Positions 31,250 to 39,119 of a DNA stretch of 64,000 nt are shown piece by piece; the stretch's first letter is position 1; each line of letters opens with the position of its first letter. The notes beneath the pieces were generated by a model. That model did not search any database. It saw only the letters and a list, made by a program, of their open reading frames with translations, and was not told the origin of the DNA. The position numbers were made by a program, and so were the translations under genes. This DNA is from SXRF01 sp038043465 (lineage in GTDB: Bacteria > Pseudomonadota > Alphaproteobacteria > Rickettsiales > SXRF01), in contig JBBTBX010000001.1 in NCBI GenBank assembly GCA_038043465.1, positions 1 through 64,000 of the forward strand. The letters run 5' to 3'.

Positions 31250-32994
31250 TTGGCTACCGTGATATTGTTTATTGAGATTTTGTCATTTACCAAGCTTTCT
31301 ATATGGAAATGCTCGGCTACCGGCCCAAGGACAATCGCCGGGACATAGGTTAGTATTCCAACGATTATAAGTATCCAGGTAAGGAGAAAAACAAAAAGTG
31401 GTGTGTGCGTTGGTAAGGTTCCGGCATTGGTCGGGGTTATGTTTTTACCGGCAAAAGAACCAGCAATGGCGAAAGCAGCAATTATGACAAAATAGCGGCT
31501 GAAGAACATGGCAATTCCGAGTGAAATATTATAAAATTCAGTATTAGCTTTGATACCGGCAAATGAAGCACCATCGTTATTTCCTGCCGAAGAAAAAGCG
31601 TATAATATTTCGCTGAAACCCTGCGCTCCTGAGTTCAGTATTGCAGCTTTTCCGGCATCGGTGGAAATGGCGATGGCGGTTCCGAATAATACAATAACCG
31701 CAGGAAAAATTACTATAAGAGATGCCATTTTTATCTCAAAAGCGTTTATTTTTTTGCCCATATATTCAGGGACTCTGCCGACCATCAGACTGCCAACAAA
31801 AACAGTGAGGATTACGAAAGCCATTATGTTATATATGCCGCTGCCTATTCCGCCAAAAATAACCTCGCTGAACTGAGTGAGGATGACGGGAGAGAGTGCA
31901 CCAAGAGGAAAAAAAGAATCGAGCGCGGAATTGGATGAGCCGTTGGAAGTTGCAGTTGCTATGGAGGCGTGCAGCGCGGAGCTTGTCGTACCAAAACGGA
32001 TTTCCTTGCCCTCCATATTGCCTTCCTGGGTATCAATTACGCTGGTATCAAATAATGGATTTCCTTTTTTCTCGCTGACTACTGACAGGATGAGCAATGG
32101 TATGAAAATAATCGACATGGTGGCGATGAGAGCCCAGCCCTGCCTTCTATCGCCAATCATGCAACCAAAAGCATAAGTAAGGGCGGTTGGTATCAGCAAT
32201 ATAGCAATGCTTTGAATAAAATTACTGAGTGGAGTTGGATTCTCAAAGGGATGCGCTCCGTTTGCGCCAAAAAACCCACCACCGCTGCTGCCTATGGTTC
32301 GCATTGCAACCTGCGAGGCGACAGCACCTCCGGGGATTCGGGATTCGGGATTCAGGGTTTGGGTTTCAAGAGGCTCATAACTTGTGTAGCTATTAAAGTT
32401 CTGCACTACGCCTTGTGACGCTAGAAATATAGCAAAAATGAAGCTTAATGGGAGGAATATATAAACAATTCCGCGCACAACATCGACATAGAAATTGCCA
32501 ATGGTTTTCATCTGTCTGCGGAAAATGCCACGGGAGATGGCGGCGAATGCGGTTAGTCCGGTTGCGGTGGAAATGAAATTCTGGACGCTAAGACCTATGG
32601 TCTGGGAAAAATTGCTTAAAATATTTTCGCCGGAGTAGCTTTGCCAATTACCGTTGGTTACAAAGCTGATTGCGATGTTGAATGCAAGATCAGGTCTGAC
32701 GGACGCAAAATTCTGAGGATTGAGTGGTAGTATATCCTGAAAAACTAATATGAAGAATAGCAGGGAAAAGCCAAGAAAACCTAGCAGAATCACGGAACCG
32801 GCATATTGCATCCAGTTCATTTCCTTGTTTTCATCAATGGCGCAAATGCGGTAAATCAGCCTCTCCAGCCAGCCAAGCGGTTTTTCCATGTAGGTTTGTC
32901 TGCCCATAAAGACGAGGGCGATATATTTCCCCAGAGGTTTTATCAGGATGGCAACAATGGCAAGGGATATAATAATGTGTAGGAATTCTGACAT
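31246..32994 (-). CDS. kdpA: Potassium-transporting ATPase subunit A with repeat insert
   Basis: 582 residues, ion-selective channel-like subunit of KdpFABC with about ten membrane helices. Conserved K+-filter-related segments: SFVTNGNWQSYSGE, TIGSSGGGFFGANGAHPFENPT and SSAGNNDGASFAG. Between the conserved YTSYEPLET region and VASQVAMRTIG the protein reads QTLNPESRIPG, coded by a GGATTCG array (32332-32368) inserted in frame in a periplasmic loop next to the second filter segment. The reading frame is otherwise intact. Upstream lie kdpF and a second tiny membrane-peptide gene. Confidence 0.97.
   Translation of the reverse strand: MSEFLHIIISLAIVAILIKPLGKYIALVFMGRQTYMEKPLGWLERLIYRICAIDENKEMNWMQYAGSVILLGFLGFSLLFFILVFQDILPLNPQNFASVRPDLAFNIAISFVTNGNWQSYSGENILSNFSQTIGLSVQNFISTATGLTAFAAISRGIFRRQMKTIGNFYVDVVRGIVYIFLPLSFIFAIFLASQGVVQNFNSYTSYEPLETQTLNPESRIPGGAVASQVAMRTIGSSGGGFFGANGAHPFENPTPLSNFIQSIAILLIPTALTYAFGCMIGDRRQGWALIATMSIIFIPLLILSVVSEKKGNPLFDTSVIDTQEGNMEGKEIRFGTTSSALHASIATATSNGSSNSALDSFFPLGALSPVILTQFSEVIFGGIGSGIYNIMAFVILTVFVGSLMVGRVPEYMGKKINAFEIKMASLIVIFPAVIVLFGTAIAISTDAGKAAILNSGAQGFSEILYAFSSAGNNDGASFAGIKANTEFYNISLGIAMFFSRYFVIIAAFAIAGSFAGKNITPTNAGTLPTHTPLFVFLLTWILIIVGILTYVPAIVLGPVAEHFHIESLVNDKISINNITVAK
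32332..32368. repeat. GGATTCG array inside kdpA
   Basis: GGGGATTCGGGATTCGGGAT followed by TCAGGGTTTGGGTTTC. The heptamer family that elsewhere lies between genes, here within the kdpA frame. Confidence 0.9.
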
Positions 32995-33007
32995 GATTCG
33001 CGCTTCT

Positions 33008-33097
33008 TTATGGGAAAATATCCGGTTTCAAAGTGGCAACCACAAGATATATAAATAAAAAGCCGGATATAATGCCAAGGACGGTGTAAAGATCCAT
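33008..33097 (-). CDS. kdpF: Potassium-transporting ATPase subunit F
   Basis: 29 codons: MDLYTVLGIISGFLFIYLVV then ATLKPDIFP. A single membrane helix followed by Lys-Pro, the size and form of KdpF, the lipid-like stabilising subunit of the Kdp complex. AGGA lies five bases before the ATG; it ends 14 bases before the kdpA ATG (32994), the canonical gene order FABC. Too short for many gene callers. Confidence 0.88.
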   Translation of the reverse strand: MDLYTVLGIISGFLFIYLVVATLKPDIFP

Positions 33098-33102
33098 AAT
33101 TC

Positions 33103-33195
33103 CTATTCTTCTTTCAGAGATTCACAAAGAAATATAAGGCCTGCTGCGAGGATAAAAAATAAAGTGCCGAGCGCGAAGAATGATAACATACTCAT
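33103..33195 (-). CDS. Small membrane peptide upstream of kdpF
   Basis: 30 codons: MSMLSFFALGTLFFILAAGL then IFLCESLKEE. One hydrophobic helix with a short charged C-terminus, ending six bases before the kdpF ATG. The ribosome binding site is weak (TTTTGG). Similar short peptides ending in Cys-Glu occur before kdpF in other proteobacterial kdp operons as far as I recall. A second small subunit or a leader peptide are both possible. Confidence 0.6.
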   Translation of the reverse strand: MSMLSFFALGTLFFILAAGLIFLCESLKEE

Positions 33196-33261
33196 ACCAA
33201 AATATTCATACTACATTCTATTAAATTTGTGCGGTGCAGTATAGGCTTTTGTTATTGCGTG

Positions 33262-34143
33262 TCAAGGGTGGGTGGTGGTATTAAATTTTAAGCGGCTAGA
33301 GATTGGTAGAAATGTACAATATTTCTTTAATTCAATTAGATAACGCTCATAAGAAAATACTTCTCTACCATATTTTTTGTTAATTTCATACCCAGCCTGC
33401 AAGAAGCTTATCAGCATATCTCTAGTGGTCTTGTTTTTAATATGAACTTCATGCTTTTTCAGCATTGAAATTAGCAGGGAACGATCGCGTGAGAAGTTTT
33501 TATATGAATCCTGTACCTGACAAAGCGAATCTTTATGAAGATAATAATTATGCAGTTTATGGCGAAAATAAAAACATCTGCTAGAATGATCATAAATCTG
33601 ACTCATGAATAATAAATCTTCGCAGTAATTAACTTTGTCAGTGTAATAGATTGTTTTTTTAGGTTTTTTAAAAACTATTGTAGAATGTGTGTATGAGGTT
33701 ATAGCCAGTAACTCATTATACTTTATCACGCGGGTAAGGGTGGAATAGTGGAGGTTCTGAAGTTTTTCATTGGTTTCATCATCAATAACTCTGATATTAG
33801 ACACTACCATTCCATATTTTTCTGCCATAGGCACTGTCATAGCCAATTTGCGCTTGTCAAAGGTATCATCGGCATCGAGTGTAGCTATAATATTAGATTT
33901 CGCCATATCTAGCGCGATATTGCGAGCGTTGGATGGGCCACTGCCAACTTTTCCAGTGCTGCCAAAACGCAGGCGTTTGTCGGTGATATTATGCTTTGCG
34001 AGAAATTTCTGGTAATCAAATTTATCATCAGAAACTATTATTGCTTCCCAATCAGTAAAGGTTTGCGCAAATAAACTGGTTACAGATCTTACAATGAATT
34101 TCTCGGCGCGGTATACAGGGATAATAACGGAGACAGAAGGCAT
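33262..34143 (-). CDS. Family 2 glycosyltransferase
   Basis: 293 residues. GT-A fold: VSVIIPVYRAEKFIVRSVTSL at 4-24, the acceptor/nucleotide segment GPSNARNIALDMA near 68-80 and the metal-binding LDADDTFD near 88-95. Inverting transfer of a nucleotide sugar to an unknown acceptor. The ATG follows the folB stop by two bases, an unusual partner for a folate gene, suggesting chance operon membership. Soluble, no membrane segment. Confidence 0.85.
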   Translation of the reverse strand: MPSVSVIIPVYRAEKFIVRSVTSLFAQTFTDWEAIIVSDDKFDYQKFLAKHNITDKRLRFGSTGKVGSGPSNARNIALDMAKSNIIATLDADDTFDKRKLAMTVPMAEKYGMVVSNIRVIDDETNEKLQNLHYSTLTRVIKYNELLAITSYTHSTIVFKKPKKTIYYTDKVNYCEDLLFMSQIYDHSSRCFYFRHKLHNYYLHKDSLCQVQDSYKNFSRDRSLLISMLKKHEVHIKNKTTRDMLISFLQAGYEINKKYGREVFSYERYLIELKKYCTFLPISSRLKFNTTTHP

Positions 34144-34145
34144 GT

Positions 34146-34547
34146 TTATTTAACCAAAGCCAGTTTCTCAAAATCTGCGCGTGTCCAAGTTGTTTCCACT
34201 CCAACTGATTCAACTTGCGGGAAAATATCAGGTTTGCACACGCGCACGCTGACGCGGTCAACCCGTCCGTCACAACGGAAAATATGTTCAAGCAGTTCTG
34301 TCGCGCAGTTTTCCAGCAATAATTTATGTTCTCGCTTTGGCCATTCATTAACTACGAGTTCATGGACATAATCATAATTAAAACAATCTTCTATCACTTG
34401 TGGTTTGGCAGGATATTCGCCTTCTACAACAACATTTACGAACACTCTTTGTTTTATTTGTTCGTGCGGATGAATACCAACCCCTATGGTTGTTTCCATA
34501 TTTTTAATGTGGATATTCCAGCGATGTTTTGGTGGGCTAGAGGACAT
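34146..34547 (-). CDS. folB: Dihydroneopterin aldolase family protein
   Basis: Cleaves 7,8-dihydroneopterin in folate synthesis. 133 residues from the ATG at 34547, chosen because GGAGG lies five bases upstream. Family features: IGVGIHPHEQIKQRVFVNVVVEGEY near 22-46 and LLENCATELLEHIFRCDGRVDRVSVRVCKPD near 84-114, the T-fold core. The gene overlaps the 3' end of the SDR gene. Next to a FolM-like reductase this forms a small pterin/folate group; folE is 18 kb away. Confidence 0.88.
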   Translation of the reverse strand: MSSSPPKHRWNIHIKNMETTIGVGIHPHEQIKQRVFVNVVVEGEYPAKPQVIEDCFNYDYVHELVVNEWPKREHKLLLENCATELLEHIFRCDGRVDRVSVRVCKPDIFPQVESVGVETTWTRADFEKLALVK

Positions 34548-35259
34548 GTTTGCCTCCATCTATATTTATAATTTGTCCGGTAATGCTACGTTGCTGCACA
34601 AGCCAAAAAACAGCTTCGGAAAGTTCATCAAGTGATGGTTGGTTTTTTAATGGTACTAGCTGCTTTATTTTTTCTTCGTAGCCATCATGGTTTTCGCCAG
34701 AAGGGAGCATTGCACCCGGACATACGCCATTTACGCGGATGTCTGAGCCGAGGGCGCGGGCTGCCATTTTTGTAAAATCCGCGAGGGTTTTTTTGGAAAG
34801 CAGATAGGCAAAATGGCTTATCTGGTTTTGGGCAATGTCAGTGTCCAAAATATTTATTACACACGCGCCGGAATTTTTGCCGAATTTTTTGGCGAAGGCT
34901 TGGGTTAGAAAAAACGGAGCTTTAAAATTTATCGCAAACTGGCGGTCAAAAAGTGCTTCATCGGTTTCCATAAATTCACAGCGTTCAAATATTGAAGCGT
35001 TATTTACCAGCACATTACAATGCGGCATTTTAGCGTGGATTTTTTCGATGAGTCCGGAAAGTCCTTTGCTATCACTTAAATCATGGGAGAATATCTCGCA
35101 AGCAACGCCGGTTTTCTGTATTTCTTTCTGCAAGGCAGTGGCTTCATTTTTTGAATTATTATAATGCAGGGCAATGTCAAAATTTTTGTGGGCGAAATAG
35201 GTTGCCATTGCTGCGCCGACGCGTTTTGCACCACCTGTTATGATAACTGCTTGGCGCAT
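34537..35259 (-). CDS. FolM/pteridine reductase-like SDR
   Basis: Short-chain dehydrogenase, 240 residues. Cofactor motif TGGAKRVGAAMA near 8-19 with the Arg typical of NADPH-preferring pteridine reductases, NNAS near 87-90 (VLVNNASIFERCE), and the catalytic YLLSK near 151-155. Likely reduces dihydromonapterin or dihydrofolate. The gene overlaps folB downstream and pyrE upstream (one base). Assignment to the FolM subgroup rests on the TGGAKRVG motif plus linkage to folB. Confidence 0.85.
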   Translation of the reverse strand: MRQAVIITGGAKRVGAAMATYFAHKNFDIALHYNNSKNEATALQKEIQKTGVACEIFSHDLSDSKGLSGLIEKIHAKMPHCNVLVNNASIFERCEFMETDEALFDRQFAINFKAPFFLTQAFAKKFGKNSGACVINILDTDIAQNQISHFAYLLSKKTLADFTKMAARALGSDIRVNGVCPGAMLPSGENHDGYEEKIKQLVPLKNQPSLDELSEAVFWLVQQRSITGQIINIDGGKHVL

Positions 35260-35867
35260 TAGCTGGCAGCCTTTTTCAAATCACGGCTACCAGGTTTTAT
35301 CGCAGGGATTTTCTGTAGCTCTGGCGGTAGCGCGTCTGGCTTATAAGTTGGAACATCGAGTTTCAGCAGAGAAATTAGTGGAATGGTGAGGCTTACATCG
35401 TTGCTGCCGCGACGATCGATAAGGCTTGCCACCGCCACAGCTTTTGCCCCAAAAGATTCGACGCACAAAACCGCTTCCATAGAGGATTTGCCAGTAGTAA
35501 CCACATCTTCCACGATTAGGATTTTCTGCCCAGCTGCAAGAGCAAAACCACGACGCAGGGCGAATTTCCCTTCCACGCGCTCGCAGAACATAGCGTCAAT
35601 TTTAAGCTGCCTTCCCATTTCATAACCAACCACTACACCACCCATAGCAGGGGCAATTATTGCATCAATTTTATTTCCTGTCGCCTGCATCCACTCGCGG
35701 ATTTTTAGAGTCAGGGCAGCGCATAAACGCTCGCCACGTGCCGCGTCCATCATCACCCGAGCGCATTGCAGGTAAGTTGGGCTGTGCAGACCAGATGAGA
35801 GGATAAAATGCCCGCTGAGCATTGCGCCAGCGTCTTTAAATTCCTGAATTATAGTTTGTTCGTTCAT
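35259..35867 (-). CDS. pyrE: Orotate phosphoribosyltransferase
   Basis: Forms OMP from orotate and PRPP in pyrimidine synthesis. 202 residues. The PRPP-binding motif ILIVEDVVTTGKSSMEAV is near 113-130; SGLHSPTYLQCARV near 25-38 and CERVEGKFALRRGF near 92-105 (catalytic Lys/Arg loop) are also typical. Its stop shares one base with the next ATG. A palindromic repeat fills the spacer upstream. Confidence 0.95.
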   Translation of the reverse strand: MNEQTIIQEFKDAGAMLSGHFILSSGLHSPTYLQCARVMMDAARGERLCAALTLKIREWMQATGNKIDAIIAPAMGGVVVGYEMGRQLKIDAMFCERVEGKFALRRGFALAAGQKILIVEDVVTTGKSSMEAVLCVESFGAKAVAVASLIDRRGSNDVSLTIPLISLLKLDVPTYKPDALPPELQKIPAIKPGSRDLKKAAS

Positions 35868-35871
35868 ATTT

Positions 35872-35910
35872 CCCCCTCCCTAACCCTCCCCCGCAAGCGG
35901 GAGAGGGGAT
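35872..35910. repeat. GC-rich palindromic element between panC and pyrE
   Basis: CCCTCCCTAACCCTCCCCCG then CAAGCGGGAGAGGGGA. Same family as in thiL, with leader TAACCCTC. Confidence 0.85.
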
Positions 35911-35911
35911 G

Positions 35912-36751
35912 TTAGAGATCCTCCACTGCGATATTATCAATTAAACGCGTTTTTCCAAGCCATGCCGCAACCAGCAATATTACATCTTCTGCCAGTTCTG
36001 AAAGTGGAGAGAGGCTTGTGCTATCACAAAGCTCCAGATATTCTACTTTGAAACCGTGCTCAGTAAGGCTGGCAACGCCTTTTGCCAGGGAATCGGCAAC
36101 ACTGGAATATTTCATTTCCTTCAGTGTTTGATTCATAATTGTGTGTAGAAGTGGCGCGGTTTTGCGTTCGCTTTCGGAAAGATAACGGTTGCGCGACGAA
36201 AGTGCGAGCCCATCTTCTTCCCTGATGGTTGGGGAGGCGATTATCTCAATCGGTATGTCGAGATCTTCGATCACGCGCTCGATGATGCAGAGCTGCTGGT
36301 AATCCTTCATGCCAAACACGGCGACATGCGGCATTATCCGAAGTAGTAGTTTAGTAACGACAGTTGCCACTCCGTCAAAATGACCGGGACGGAATTTGCC
36401 GCATAATATGGTGCTGATTTTTCCGGCACTTATTGTGGTTGTGAAACCTTCCGGATACATATCTTCCACGCTTGGCGCATAGATGATGGAAGCTCCAAGG
36501 GTTTTAGCCAGTTCTGCGTCTGCATCCAATGTGCGCGGGTATTTATCCAGATCTTCGGTCGGCGCAAACTGAGTGGGATTTACGAAAATACTAACCACCA
36601 CAATATCGGCACTCTCCAATGCTGTGGTTATCAGCGAGCCATGTCCGGTGTGCAGCGCGCCCATAGTCGGAACGAGCGCGACTTTCTTTCCGGATTGCGC
36701 CAGCTCCAGCAAGGATTGCTGCAGGGTCTCAAAGTCATTTATAATTTTCAT
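35912..36751 (-). CDS. panC: Pantothenate synthetase
   Basis: ATP-dependent ligation of pantoate and beta-alanine. 279 residues from the ATG at 36751, the usual start (MKIINDFETLQQ). Visible: VPTMGALHTGH near 28-38 (HIGH-like), SIFVNPTQFAPTEDLDKYPR near 57-76, FGMKDYQQL near 146-154 and the KMSKS-like SSRNRYLS near 184-191. No panB or panD nearby. Confidence 0.96.
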   Translation of the reverse strand: MKIINDFETLQQSLLELAQSGKKVALVPTMGALHTGHGSLITTALESADIVVVSIFVNPTQFAPTEDLDKYPRTLDADAELAKTLGASIIYAPSVEDMYPEGFTTTISAGKISTILCGKFRPGHFDGVATVVTKLLLRIMPHVAVFGMKDYQQLCIIERVIEDLDIPIEIIASPTIREEDGLALSSRNRYLSESERKTAPLLHTIMNQTLKEMKYSSVADSLAKGVASLTEHGFKVEYLELCDSTSLSPLSELAEDVILLVAAWLGKTRLIDNIAVEDL

Positions 36752-36791
36752 AGAGGGCAATTTATTAGGAAATGTAAGCAGTAGCAAGCAC

Positions 36792-36829
36792 AATTAGGGA
36801 TTGGGGATTAGGGATTAGGGATTGGGGAG
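36792..36829. repeat. GGGATTA/GGGATTG array
   Basis: ATTAGGGATTGGGGATTAGG followed by GATTAGGGATTGGGGA. Five G-runs with four-base spacers; closest in the window to a telomere-like quadruplex motif. Confidence 0.9.
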
Positions 36830-36953
36830 AGCAAGTATTAACTAAATTTAAACTATATTATAATAATCTCTAGTGTCTAACTTTTTTAGGTATTGTTATT
36901 AGATACTAACTTTGCTATTTGTCCGCCTGCGAAAAAAGTTAAAAAAAATCTAC

Positions 36954-37031
36954 CGCCTACGGCATATTATTTCGGAAATCGCCTACGGCAATATTATTTG
37001 GAAATCGCCTACGGCAATATGACTTGGAAAT
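36954..37031. repeat. Three 26-bp direct repeats CGCCTACGGCA...GGAAAT
   Basis: Copies at 36954-36979, 36980-37005 and 37006-37031, each beginning CGCCTACGGCA (internal dyad GCC-TAC-GGC) and ending GGAAAT. The last copy ends eight bases before the ATG of the YfiR-like gene. No other content recognised in 36830-36953. Confidence 0.9.
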
Positions 37032-37039
37032 ATTAATTT

Positions 37040-37558
37040 ATGCTACGACGTTCTTTATCACATGGTCTGATTGCCTGCGTTTTTACTTTATCAAGTTTAA
37101 CGGCTTCTTCTGCCTTGGCGGATGATGATACTGGGTATAGGGTGAAAGTAATCTTTATTTCAAAGATTATTGGATTTATAACCCCTATATCTAAAGAGCC
37201 TAAAATTGAAGTTTGTGTTCTTGGGGATAACCCAATTCTGGATAGAGCGAGTTCTGTACAGAACATAAGCCTTGTTAAAGAAAGCAAACTCAGTAATATT
37301 AGTTCACATTGCCATGCTCTGTTTATAGGGGCTGCAGAAAGTGAAGAATATAAAGATGCATTGGCTGTGCTTAAAGGAAAACCAGTGCTCACTTTTAGTG
37401 ATGCGCCTGATTTTATTGAACGTGGCGGTATGGTTATGTTCCCTCAGGGTAGAACAATTAAGCCTGTGATTAATAAAGCCGCTATAGAAAGGGCAGGACT
37501 AAAGGCCGACCCATTGATGCTGGAAATGAAATCAGTATTCGAAGTTATTGATGATTAG
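37040..37558 (+). CDS. YfiR-like periplasmic protein (DUF4154)
   Basis: 172 residues with an N-terminal signal-like segment (LIACVFTLSSLTASSALADD, cleavage near 29). The mature part follows the YfiR pattern: short strand with VIFISKIIGFI, CVLGDNPI, LSNISSHCHALFIG, PVLTFSDAPDFIERGGMVMFP. YfiR is a periplasmic repressor of a membrane CHASE8-type partner. Here the next gene, nine bases downstream, encodes such a sensor fused to a histidine kinase. No clear ribosome binding site; three 26-base repeats end just upstream. Confidence 0.82.
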   Translation: MLRRSLSHGLIACVFTLSSLTASSALADDDTGYRVKVIFISKIIGFITPISKEPKIEVCVLGDNPILDRASSVQNISLVKESKLSNISSHCHALFIGAAESEEYKDALAVLKGKPVLTFSDAPDFIERGGMVMFPQGRTIKPVINKAAIERAGLKADPLMLEMKSVFEVIDD

Positions 37559-37567
37559 GGAAAACGT

Positions 37568-39076
37568 ATGTTTAGATTAAACAATCTATCAATTAAACAG
37601 CGTCTTACTTTAATAATCATGGCTATCAGCAGTATTTCGGTGCTGATTACAGTTTTAGCAATATCAATCATTGGTGTTTATAATATACGGAATAACCTTA
37701 TCGGCGAGCTTGATGTTTCAGCATCTATCGTTGGGGATCGCAATACTGCGGCGTTAGTGTTCGATGATAACCAGCGAGCTGATGAAAGCCTGAATGTTTT
37801 TGCAGTGAAACAAACAATTATACAGGCATGTCTTTTTAATAAGGATGGGGCATTCTTCGCGCGTTACGCTAACAAAATTTTTGGTGAGGAGATTAAATGT
37901 CCGGTCGTTGTTGGTCAGTGGAAGCTTATCAAAAACAATAATATTGAAATTATGAAACCGGTTCATAAAGGTGAGGAACTGGTTGGGTATATTTATCTGG
38001 AATCGACACTGGAAGAAGTTGAAGAATATATTGAAAAGCAGATTGTGGTGGCTTTTGCAATTGTTATTTTTGGACTGCTGATTTCTTATTTTCTTGCTAT
38101 TAATCTGCAGCGCAGCATATCGCGCCCGATACTTAACCTTTCTGATACTGCAAAACAGGTTTCGGCTGATAAAAATTATTCAATACGGGCGGCGGTGCTT
38201 GGCGATAATAAGAATGACTTTAATAATGAGCTGGTGATCCTTACTAATTCTTTCAATGAGATGTTATCGGAAATTGACGCGCGCAACGCTCAGCTTAAAA
38301 AGCAATATGACGAGCTGGAAAAAGCCAAGGATGCGGCGGAAAATGCTAACCGTGCCAAATCACAATTCCTCGCTAATATCAGCCATGAATTACGCACGCC
38401 GCTTAATGCGGTTATCGGCTTTTCATCAATACTCATGAACCAGTTGTTTGGCCCGCTTGGTGATGGCAAATATCTTGAATATGCCAAGGATATTAATGAA
38501 TCCGGCGCACATCTTCTGGATATTATCAATGATATTCTCGATCTTTCAAAAGCTGAAGCCGGTAAGCTGGTACTTAGTTATGAAGAAGTGCATATCGGCA
38601 AGGCGATCAACAAATGTATAACCATCATTACCGAACGCGCCCAGCGTGGTGGTGTGTCGGTTACTTCCGATATTCCTAAGATGTTCCCGCCTTTGGTGGT
38701 GGACAGGTTGCGCTTTATTCAGATTGTTCTTAATATCCTTTCCAATGCAGTTAAATTCACGCATGAGGGTGGAAAAGTGCATATTGCTGTGCGCGGTAAG
38801 GAAGAGGGCGGTGAATTTAAAGAATTTATGGTTATGATTTCTGATACCGGTATCGGGATGACAAAGGAAGATATTGTGTATGCCTTCAAAAGTTTCGGTC
38901 AGGTGGATAGTGGGCTTAACCGTAAGTATGAAGGTACTGGACTCGGATTGCCGCTTACCAAGAAGTTGATGGAGCTGCATAACGGTTCGATCCATATTGA
39001 CAGTGAGCTTGGTAAAGGAACACTGGTTACTCTTACTTTTCCAGCTACTCCACCTGTAGGGACGTTCGTGAGTTAG
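37568..39076 (+). CDS. Sensor histidine kinase with YfiN-like (CHASE8) sensor
   Basis: 502 residues. Membrane helices at about 13-35 and 158-178 enclose a periplasmic domain with DRNTAALVFDDNQRADESL, the CHASE8/YfiN-like core. HAMP linker follows (RSISRPILNLSDTAKQV), then a coiled coil, HisKA SHELRTPLNAVIGF with the His near 272, N-box LNILSNAVKFTHEG near 387, and G-boxes DTGIGMTKED and GTGLGLPLT. In Pseudomonas the equivalent sensor drives a diguanylate cyclase; here the output is a kinase. No response regulator is adjacent. Confidence 0.9.
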   Translation: MFRLNNLSIKQRLTLIIMAISSISVLITVLAISIIGVYNIRNNLIGELDVSASIVGDRNTAALVFDDNQRADESLNVFAVKQTIIQACLFNKDGAFFARYANKIFGEEIKCPVVVGQWKLIKNNNIEIMKPVHKGEELVGYIYLESTLEEVEEYIEKQIVVAFAIVIFGLLISYFLAINLQRSISRPILNLSDTAKQVSADKNYSIRAAVLGDNKNDFNNELVILTNSFNEMLSEIDARNAQLKKQYDELEKAKDAAENANRAKSQFLANISHELRTPLNAVIGFSSILMNQLFGPLGDGKYLEYAKDINESGAHLLDIINDILDLSKAEAGKLVLSYEEVHIGKAINKCITIITERAQRGGVSVTSDIPKMFPPLVVDRLRFIQIVLNILSNAVKFTHEGGKVHIAVRGKEEGGEFKEFMVMISDTGIGMTKEDIVYAFKSFGQVDSGLNRKYEGTGLGLPLTKKLMELHNGSIHIDSELGKGTLVTLTFPATPPVGTFVS

Positions 39077-39119
39077 GGGCGTAGTTCGTTGATGTAACTA
39101 CGAGTTACGAGCTACGTAT
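39077..39119. repeat. CGTAGTTCG hairpin spacer
   Basis: CGTAGTTCG and TGTAACTACGAG, TTACGAGCTACG: two arms of degenerate units around a short loop between convergent genes. Same unit type as 3728-3780. Confidence 0.75.
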
